The notes under the pieces were generated by a model. That model was not told the DNA's origin. It saw only the letters and a list, made by a program, of their open reading frames with translations, and did not search any database. A stretch of DNA of 18,033 bases from NCBI GenBank assembly GCA_002378565.1, contig DFSH01000070.1, forward strand, positions 1-18,033. The letters run 5' to 3'. Source of the DNA: Flavobacteriales bacterium UBA3442 (GTDB lineage: Bacteria; Bacteroidota; Bacteroidia; Flavobacteriales; Schleiferiaceae). The translations under genes and the position numbers were made by a program. Positions within the stretch are counted from its first letter, which is position 1, and each line of letters begins with the position of its first letter. Of the stretch, positions 8,355 to 18,033 are shown one piece after another.

Positions 8355-8422
8355 TGACGAAGGGGGTTGCGGCGGGTTATTGTCTGGATTAGTGGATGAG
8401 ATACTGGGTGGATTCAGGTGAC

Positions 8423-9208
8423 CTACAAGGTGGGGGTCCGCCCACCATCCACGGGAATGTTGATACCTGAAATGTAGGCTGCTGCGGGTGATGCAAGGAA
8501 GCAAACAGCTTCTGCCACCTCCTCTGCTTGTGCAAATCTTCCCATCGGAATCTGGTTGAGCATGGCCTGCTCCACTGCCTGAATGGGTTGGCCGCTTTGC
8601 TTGGCCTTGTTGGCAATGATGGATGACAAGCGCTGAGTCATGGTTGCACCAGGCAAGACATTGTTCACGGTGATCTGCTTAGGGCCCAATTCCATTGAAA
8701 GGGTTTTGCTCCAGTTCCCCACCGCGGCGCGCACAGTATTGCTCACGCCAAGGCCCTTCAATGGCGCCTTCACTGACGTGCTGATGATGTTGATGATGCG
8801 ACCATAACCCAAAGCATCCATGCCTGGCACAAGGACTTGAGCAAGCTGATGGTTATTGATCAAGTGCGCATTGAAGGCAGCCAAAAAGGCGCCCATATCA
8901 GCGTCCACAATGGGGCCTCCAGGAGGGCCGCCAGTGTTGTTGACCAATATTTGAAAAGGGGCATCTTTTGCAACAGCTGACACGGCGGATAGCACCTCGC
9001 TGGGTTGGCTGAAATCAGCAACAATGAAGCTGTGTGACTGGCCGTGATTGCAAGCGAGTCCATCACAAACAGATTGAAGGCGTTCAGGGTTGCGTGCCAA
9101 CAAGGTGACTTCTGCGCCCCGCTCTGCCATGAGCTCTGCCACAGCTTTACCGATACCTTGACTGCTTCCCCCAATCAAGGCACGCATTCCTTTGAAACTA
9201 TTTTCCAT
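8423..9208 (-). CDS. SDR-family oxidoreductase with altered YxxxK site
   Basis: This 261-residue short-chain dehydrogenase/reductase has a Rossmann fold with cofactor loop GGSSQGIG (13-20), VNNTGGPPGG (89-98, in place of the usual NNAG) and Ser143 in IISTS. The C-terminal end ISGINIPVDGGRTPTL is also typical. The catalytic YxxxK is missing: the aligned segment is GVSNTVRAAVGNW, with Ser156 at the Tyr place and Arg160 at the Lys place. An SDR group with NNTGGPP and SNxxRAAxxGW, often labelled 3-oxoacyl-ACP reductase, exists in databases as I recall it, so this is a conserved variant and not damage. Its substrate is unknown. It lies 68 bases before the aldehyde dehydrogenase on the same strand, so the two may act on successive intermediates. 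The start ATG at 9208 follows a short hairpin. Confidence 0.88.
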   Translation of the reverse strand: MENSFKGMRALIGGSSQGIGKAVAELMAERGAEVTLLARNPERLQSVCDGLACNHGQSHSFIVADFSQPSEVLSAVSAVAKDAPFQILVNNTGGPPGGPIVDADMGAFLAAFNAHLINNHQLAQVLVPGMDALGYGRIINIISTSVKAPLKGLGVSNTVRAAVGNWSKTLSMELGPKQITVNNVLPGATMTQRLSSIIANKAKQSGQPIQAVEQAMLNQIPMGRFAQAEEVAEAVCFLASPAAAYISGINIPVDGGRTPTL

Positions 9209-9224
9209 GGCATAAAGGTATGCC
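9209..9224. repeat. Perfect inverted repeat filling the MT-SDR gap
   Basis: GGCATA-AAGG-TATGCC forms a perfect six-pair stem with a four-base loop. It occupies almost all of the 18-base gap between the methyltransferase stop and the SDR start codon, ending at the base next to the ATG. In the minus-strand mRNA it would form a hairpin at the ribosome entry site of the SDR gene. There is no T run, so it is not a terminator. It may be chance. Confidence 0.4.
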
Positions 9225-9226
9225 GC

Positions 9227-10051
9227 CTAACTCAGAATCAGAATATCTTGATAGTCCACTGTTTCGCCAGGGCGATCTGACCAATTGCCCTTGTGCCAGT
9301 TAATTTCTGACCATCCTGCATCATTCGCTTGTGCTTGCAGCCATTGCCAGGGGTAGGCCACATTGGCCCCGTCCACATCTGCATCCATGTAGAAAGCACC
9401 ATGGCGAGGGTGCTTGAAGGAAAAATCCCTGCGTTGATTAGCTGCGGAGTCCTCATCCAAAATGAAAAAGGTGAAATACGCAGAGCCGCCCTTGCGGATG
9501 ACCCGCCGGCTTTCTTGCAAATAGCGAATCACCACATCTGGGCCTATGTGGGTGAAGACTGATGTCGCAAGGGCAAAATCGAATTGAGCATCACCATAAG
9601 GAAAGGAAAAAAGGGCTGCATTCTCGCCCCCGTCGGTGTACAAATCGTTGCGAAGGGGGACATGGCTGAATTGAAAATTGGGGCAAACCCTGCTGATGCG
9701 ATCCTGACACTGTTTCACGGCATGTGGGACAATATCAAAGCCTCTAAACTGGCTACTTGGCAGGAGGTAGTCTGTGAGTGGGATGGCCATTCGGCCTAAA
9801 CCTGACCCGATATCCAAGACATCGTGCTCAGGCAGTAAACCACCCAATTGGATGAAGAGCTTCTTGTGAATCAGCCCATTCTCCAGGAAGTCGCCACCGC
9901 CTGTGAAAACCTCCCCGCGCAAAGGCAAATCAATGCCGTGGTATTGTGGGCGTCCTGTTGCCAAATGCCATAAATCAAAAGGCAGGAAAACCAAGCGCCT
10001 GACCCATCGACGCCCAGTTGGCGGCAACCAATAGTAAGCTCGTCTAAACAT
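9227..10051 (-). CDS. Class I SAM-dependent methyltransferase
   Basis: The 274-residue protein carries the class I methyltransferase motif I VLDIGSGLGRMAIPL (78-92) and an acidic residue at the end of the second strand in FRGFDIVPHAV (Asp106). Later motifs are FDFALATSVFTHIG (158-170) and the VIRKGGSAYFTFFILDE strand (184-200). The N-terminal 70 residues are basic and aromatic-rich (RRAYYWLPPTGRRWVRRL), and no membrane helix is evident. The acceptor cannot be told from sequence. It is related to the large group of small-molecule, lipid or glycan methyltransferases (Methyltransf_11/25 type). It begins two bases after the aminopeptidase gene and ends 18 bases before the SDR gene, so it is transcribed with both. 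Confidence 0.85.
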   Translation of the reverse strand: MFRRAYYWLPPTGRRWVRRLVFLPFDLWHLATGRPQYHGIDLPLRGEVFTGGGDFLENGLIHKKLFIQLGGLLPEHDVLDIGSGLGRMAIPLTDYLLPSSQFRGFDIVPHAVKQCQDRISRVCPNFQFSHVPLRNDLYTDGGENAALFSFPYGDAQFDFALATSVFTHIGPDVVIRYLQESRRVIRKGGSAYFTFFILDEDSAANQRRDFSFKHPRHGAFYMDADVDGANVAYPWQWLQAQANDAGWSEINWHKGNWSDRPGETVDYQDILILS

Positions 10052-10053
10052 GA

Positions 10054-11346
10054 TTAGCCCTTCATGATGGCCTCAATCTCATCGACCTCTTTTGCAATGT
10101 GTTTGGTCAAATTGATGTGGCCATCTTCTGTGATGACAATGTCATCCTCAATGCGAATGCCAATGCCTTCTTCTGGGATGTAAATACCTGGCTCACAAGT
10201 AAACACCATGCCTACCTCCAAGGGGCTGTTGTCCCAGAGTCCGTAATCATGCACATCAAGCCCTATGTAGTGAGAGGTGCCATGCATGAAGTATTTTTTG
10301 TAGGCTGGCCATGCGGGGTCTTGCGAGTCAACATCAGACTGGCTGATCAGCCCCAGGCCAATCAATTCAGTGGTCATCAACTCCCCGACTGCTTCATGGT
10401 ATGCACCCAGGTTGTTGCCCGGGCGAAGCAACTCAATCGCTGCCTTCTCCACGCGAAGCACGGACTCGTATATCTCTCGCTGACGCTCTGTGAATCGGCC
10501 ATTGACCGGAAAGCACCGCGTCACGTCACAGGCGTAATTGCCATACTCCGCCCCCACATCAAACAACACTAACTCACCGTCCTTGCAGCTGTCATTGTTT
10601 TCAATGTAGTGGAGCACGCAGGCATTAGGGCCTGAACCAATGATGGGTGTGTAGGCAAATCCGCGAGAGCGGTTGCGCAAAAATTCATGCATGAACTCTG
10701 CCTCCAATTCAAACTCCATGACGCCAGGCTTGAGGAAGCGAAGCACGCGATCAAACCCTTTGGTTGTGATGTCTGCAGCCACTTGCATGACCGCGATTTC
10801 CTCCGCTGATTTGACTGCACGGAGGGCATTCAAAGCGGGTGCTGAACGCCGGTAACTGTGATTAGGGAAGCGAGTGCGCAAGGATTTACCAAAGCGTTCC
10901 TCACGGGTCTCAACCTCAGAGCTTCTCCGAATGTGCTCATGGGTCAACAAGTACACATGATCTACCTGAGCCATCACTTCCTTGAGCACTTTATCAAAAT
11001 CCTCCAACCAATGGACAGACTTGACCTGGCTCACCTCAGTGGCAGACTGCTTGTCCAGTTTTGCTCCTTCCCATACAGCAATGTGCTCATTGGTTTCTGT
11101 GAGGAACAGCATCTCGCGATGCTCTGGTTTTTTTGCGTCAGGAAACAGCAGCAAAATGGCCGCCTCTTGATCCACCCCAGACAGCCAGAATAAATCGGTG
11201 GCTTGGATGAAAGGCACATTGCCATCAGCCGATGTGGGGTAAATGTCCGATGCGTTAAAAAACGCCAGGGAATTAGGCTCCATGGTCGCTGTGAAACGGT
11301 CACGATTCGTTGTAAAAATGTCTGGATTCAAGCGGTGGTACTTCAT
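10054..11346 (-). CDS. pepP: Xaa-Pro aminopeptidase (aminopeptidase P, M24B)
   Basis: This enzyme removes the N-terminal residue from peptides with proline in second place, in the cytoplasm, using two metal ions (usually Mn). The N-terminal AMP_N domain covers about residues 1-170 and the pita-bread M24 domain the rest; 430 residues is normal. All five metal ligands are present: Asp263 and Asp274 (LFDVGAEYGNYACDVTR), His359 (HGTSHYIG), Glu385 (CEPGIYI) and Glu400 (IRIEDD). His366 in LDVHD matches the catalytic His361 of the E. coli enzyme. It is the first gene of the minus-strand chain and diverges from sdhC. TATCTTCG (complement of 11352-11359), one base off the TAnnTTTG -7 consensus, lies just before its start but close to the ATG, so I do not call it as a promoter. 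Confidence 0.95.
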   Translation of the reverse strand: MKYHRLNPDIFTTNRDRFTATMEPNSLAFFNASDIYPTSADGNVPFIQATDLFWLSGVDQEAAILLLFPDAKKPEHREMLFLTETNEHIAVWEGAKLDKQSATEVSQVKSVHWLEDFDKVLKEVMAQVDHVYLLTHEHIRRSSEVETREERFGKSLRTRFPNHSYRRSAPALNALRAVKSAEEIAVMQVAADITTKGFDRVLRFLKPGVMEFELEAEFMHEFLRNRSRGFAYTPIIGSGPNACVLHYIENNDSCKDGELVLFDVGAEYGNYACDVTRCFPVNGRFTERQREIYESVLRVEKAAIELLRPGNNLGAYHEAVGELMTTELIGLGLISQSDVDSQDPAWPAYKKYFMHGTSHYIGLDVHDYGLWDNSPLEVGMVFTCEPGIYIPEEGIGIRIEDDIVITEDGHINLTKHIAKEVDEIEAIMKG

Positions 11347-11378
11347 GTGGACGAAGATAAGTCCTTTTCAATGGCAAC

Positions 11379-11409
11379 TTGGTCACCGGAGGCACCTCAC
11401 TTACTTTTG
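11379..11409 (+). promoter_or_regulatory. Predicted sdhCAB promoter
   Basis: TTG at 11379-11381 and TACTTTTG at 11402-11409 are separated by 20 bases and match the Bacteroidota -33/-7 pattern (TTG or TTTG, about 19-21 bases, TAnnTTTG). Transcription would start near 11415 and give a leader of about 20 bases before the sdhC ATG at 11437. This is the best promoter match in the window. Confidence 0.65.
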
Positions 11410-11436
11410 CTTAAAGACAAACCAACCCTTGACACC

Positions 11437-12123
11437 ATGGCCGCAACTCGTGGACTTTTTGGATCTTCCCTAGCTAGAAAATACTGGATGGCACTGACTG
11501 GTCTTTTCCTGTCATCCTTCTTGATCATCCATTTGATTGGCAACATGCCAATCCTATTTGGGGATCAAGAAGCATTCAACCTCTATGCTGCATTCATGAC
11601 CAGCTTTCCGCCCATCAAGGCTGTGAGCTACCTACTCTATGGCAGTATTTTATTGCATGCCATTGACGGCATCTTTCTGATGCGGCAGAACAAGGTTGCT
11701 CGACCGGAAGCTTATGTGTCATACAATGGCAAAGCCAATGCAACATGGGCCTCACGAAACATGGGCCTGCTTGGTATTTTCACCTTGCTCTTTCTAATCA
11801 TCCACATGCGCTCATTCTGGTATGAAATGCACTTTGGCCATGTGCCAACCATGGACATCGAAGGGGCGCAAGTGAAAGACCTTTACACCATGACCATTGA
11901 GGCATTCCACCAATTGTGGTATGTGATCCTTTACGTGGTCTGCATGATAATGCTAGGCTTCCACCTTTCCCATGGCATGAGCTCTGCCTTTCAGACATTG
12001 GGACTCAACCACCCCAAATACACGCCCGCTATTGAGAAGGCGGGACGCTATTTTGCATGGATCATGGCCCTTGGTTTTGCCATCATTCCTGCGTATGTCT
12101 ACCTCCAACATTTGACCGCTTAA
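11437..12123 (+). CDS. sdhC: Succinate dehydrogenase cytochrome b558 subunit
   Basis: This is the single membrane anchor of a type B succinate:quinone oxidoreductase (TIGR02046 type), 228 residues with five membrane helices near 15-35, 63-83, 107-130, 158-180 and 204-224. Conserved histidines at H32 (IIHLIGN), H74 (LLHAID), H123 (LIIHMRSFW) and H176 (GFHLSHG) correspond to the four axial ligands of the two b hemes in the Bacillus and Wolinella enzymes. The anchor passes electrons between the SdhB iron-sulfur centres and menaquinone. I start at the ATG at 11437, which gives MAATRGLFGSSLARKYWMAL and fits the predicted promoter; the open frame reaches back to 11203 but would overlap the divergent pepP start. 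It is followed nine bases later by sdhA. Confidence 0.95.
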   Translation: MAATRGLFGSSLARKYWMALTGLFLSSFLIIHLIGNMPILFGDQEAFNLYAAFMTSFPPIKAVSYLLYGSILLHAIDGIFLMRQNKVARPEAYVSYNGKANATWASRNMGLLGIFTLLFLIIHMRSFWYEMHFGHVPTMDIEGAQVKDLYTMTIEAFHQLWYVILYVVCMIMLGFHLSHGMSSAFQTLGLNHPKYTPAIEKAGRYFAWIMALGFAIIPAYVYLQHLTA

Positions 12124-12132
12124 TCCACCATC

Positions 12133-14132
<2,000 letters not shown>

Positions 14133-14133
<1 letters not shown>

Positions 14134-14882
14134 TGAATTTCACCATCAACGTTTGGCGCCAATCTGGCCCTGAGGCCAAAGGCCGCATCGAGACTTACCC
14201 GGTTTCTGGGATTTCTGATCACATGTCCTTTTTGGAGATGATCGACGTGCTCAATGAGCAACTCATCAACCAAGACATTGAGCCCGTGGTCTTTGATCAT
14301 GATTGCCGCGAAGGCATTTGTGGCTCATGCTCCATGTTCATCAATGGCGAAGCACATGGTCCTGGAAGATCCATCACCACCTGTCAACTGCACATGCGTG
14401 AGTTCAAGGACGGTGAAACCATCACCATTGAGCCCTTCCGTGCCAAGGCATTCCCCATCATCAAGGATTTGATGGTTGACCGTTCCTCCTTGGATCGCAT
14501 CATTCAATCAGGCGGTTTTGTGTCTGTGAACACTGCTGGCAAACAACCAGATGCCAATGCCATCCCTATTGAAAAGGCCGATGCCGATGCTGCCTTTGAC
14601 GCTGCCACTTGCATTGGCTGTGGTGCTTGTGTTGCAACCTGCAAAAACGCCTCTGCCATGCTCTTTGTCGGGGCAAAGGTTAGCCAATTTGCTCTCTTGC
14701 CTCAAGGAAAAATTGAAGCCGAAGATCGCGTCTTGAATATGGTCAACCAAATGGACCTTGAGGGATTTGGCAACTGCACCAACACCGGCGCTTGTGAAGT
14801 TGAATGCCCCAAAGGCATCAGCTTAGAGACCATCGCTCGCATGAATCGTGAATTCCTCAGCGCCTCATTGTCAAGCAAATAA
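14133..14882 (+). CDS. sdhB: Succinate dehydrogenase iron-sulfur subunit
   Basis: This is the electron-transfer subunit of complex II, 249 residues. The [2Fe-2S] ligands are C58, C63 and C66 (CREGICGSC) with C84. [11 protein letters not shown] gives C160, C163, C166 and C170, and [14 protein letters not shown] gives C215, C221 and C225. By family analogy C160/C163/C166/C225 hold the [4Fe-4S] cluster and C170/C215/C221 the [3Fe-4S] cluster, so all three centres are intact. Its ATG overlaps the sdhA stop by one base, which implies coupled translation. Together with SdhC this completes a three-gene sdhCAB order, with no sdhD, as usual for type B enzymes. Confidence 0.97.
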
Positions 14883-14943
14883 AAATTAGGCACAATTTTC
14901 GCTCATCTCAAAATCCTTACATTTAGCATCTAACTTTACCATC

Positions 14944-15429
14944 ATGAAAAAAATACTCGCTCTTGCAGTTGTTGTTGCCCTGGCAGCCGGTTGCACAAAA
15001 GACCCCACCCTCGCTGACCGTATGGAAGGCGATTGGTTGGTCAATGACATCACTGCATCTGGACAGATTACCATTCTTGGAACCTCTGTGCCTTTGATTG
15101 CCAACGACAAAAGCATCACTTCAACATCAACATTCACCATGATTCAGGAACCCAATTCCGCCACGTACAGTGTAGATGCGGTGCTTGAAGTTAGTGCTGG
15201 GACAACGTTCGATTTCCCTTGGCAGCAAAGCGGAAGTGGCACTTGGGAAACCATTCCTGGCAATGGCATTGCGCCTGACTCCGTCTACTTGGTCACAGAC
15301 AGCTCCACAACCAAGTATGAAGTCTTGAACTTGCTTGACAACGATGTACGCCTTCGCACATTGACAGCAGTTGACTTCCAAGGTCAAGGCATCAACCTTT
15401 TATTGGAAATGGGGTTCGCCCGTCAATAG
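14944..15429 (+). CDS. Small lipoprotein, lipocalin-like, function unknown
   Basis: The 161-residue protein starts with a type II signal peptide, MKKILALAVVVALAAGC, in which LAAGC is a good lipobox and Cys17 the predicted lipidated residue. After it comes DRMEGDWLVNDITASGQI, reminiscent of the WxL start of lipocalin-like domains, then alternating polar/hydrophobic stretches consistent with a small beta-barrel (TWETIPGNGI, SVYLVTDSSTTKYEVLNLLDNDVRLRTLT). It is probably anchored in the outer membrane facing the periplasm. I do not recognise a specific family. It follows sdhB by 61 bases with no terminator between, so it may be read through from the sdh promoter or have a weak one of its own; a terminator lies 80 bases downstream. 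Confidence 0.8.
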   Translation: MKKILALAVVVALAAGCTKDPTLADRMEGDWLVNDITASGQITILGTSVPLIANDKSITSTSTFTMIQEPNSATYSVDAVLEVSAGTTFDFPWQQSGSGTWETIPGNGIAPDSVYLVTDSSTTKYEVLNLLDNDVRLRTLTAVDFQGQGINLLLEMGFARQ

Positions 15430-15510
15430 CTCATTAATCATGCATGCATGGTGACATTCTCATCCCTGAATTCAGTTTTGAGACCACTTCATTGGCATGC
15501 CTATAGCAAT

Positions 15511-15536
15511 AAACCCGTCCTTGTGGCGGGTTTTTT
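15511..15536. terminator. Bidirectional intrinsic terminator between convergent genes
   Basis: AAACCCG (15511-15517) pairs with CGGGTTT (15527-15533), with a possible inner CC/GG pairing around TTGT, and a T run at 15531-15536 serves the plus strand (lipoprotein and sdh unit). On the minus strand the same stem starts a few bases after the thiL stop and is followed by TTTATTG, so it can also end thiL, less strongly. Confidence 0.85.
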
Positions 15537-15542
15537 CATGCC

Positions 15543-18003
<2,461 letters not shown>

Positions 18004-18033
18004 TTCACAGATCTGTATTAAACAAAAAAGCCC

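Noticed and set aside
8355..8504. 50-codon upstream extension of the aldehyde dehydrogenase frame
   Set aside because: It overlaps the end of the SDR gene in another frame and is not similar to ALDH N-termini; MEILNYIDGQF at 8354 is the family start.
11203..11436. Upstream extension of the sdhC reading frame (78 more codons)
   Set aside because: It is antisense to the start of pepP, lacks sdhC family similarity and would pass over the predicted promoter; the ATG at 11437 gives the expected N-terminus.
14896..14925. TTTT-18 bases-TACATTTA as a promoter for the lipoprotein gene
   Set aside because: The -7 box lacks the final G and the -33 box is only a T run; too weak to call.
15441..15502. 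ATGCATGCAT and GGCATGCC palindromes
   Set aside because: Short alternating-sequence palindromes without partner copies or links to a gene start; no function can be supported.
18022..18033. AACAAAAAAGCCC at the right edge as a gdhA terminator
   Set aside because: It looks like the left half of a terminator stem, but the other half is outside the window.

Overview
The window reads as chromosome of a Bacteroidota bacterium, most likely a free-living or marine member of the Flavobacteriia. The evidence is a secreted protein with a C-terminal type IX secretion (Por secretion) sorting tail, TAnnTTTG-type -7 promoter elements, start codons mostly without a Shine-Dalgarno sequence, and a single-anchor SdhCAB succinate dehydrogenase. 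Base composition looks uniform (close to half G+C). I see no tRNA, rRNA, insertion sequence, prophage, CRISPR array or other mark of recent transfer, and no gene-free stretch longer than about 150 bases.

Region 1 (1-5230, minus strand) is a tight gene chain read from right to left: a sensor histidine kinase, hemW (sharing one base with the kinase stop codon), a metal-dependent cyclase-family hydrolase, and an RND/MMPL-type exporter that runs off the left edge. Region 2 (5291-6884, plus strand) diverges from it. It holds a promoter-like element, a secreted protein with an N-terminal Cx4CH motif and a T9SS tail, a small outer-membrane beta-barrel protein, and a strong UUCG-loop terminator.

Region 3 (6912-11346, minus strand) is a second chain: Xaa-Pro aminopeptidase, a SAM methyltransferase, an SDR protein lacking the usual YxxxK catalytic pair, and an aldehyde dehydrogenase resembling 2-aminomuconate semialdehyde dehydrogenase (ALDH8A1 type). 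Region 4 (11379-15536, plus strand) is the succinate dehydrogenase operon sdhCAB with its own promoter, followed by a small lipoprotein and a terminator shared with the convergent gene thiL. Region 5 (15543-18003) is thiL (minus) back to back with an NADP-type glutamate dehydrogenase (plus), whose predicted promoter overlaps the start of thiL.

Most of the content is core metabolism: respiration (SdhCAB), heme delivery (HemW), thiamine diphosphate synthesis (ThiL), ammonium assimilation or glutamate turnover (GDH), peptide turnover (PepP) and possibly tryptophan/kynurenine-type catabolism (aldehyde dehydrogenase, less certainly the cyclase). I did not find a convincing new multi-gene system. 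The best leads are the SDR with altered catalytic residues paired with the aldehyde dehydrogenase, the Cx4CH secreted protein, and the histidine kinase without a visible partner that is translationally coupled to hemW.
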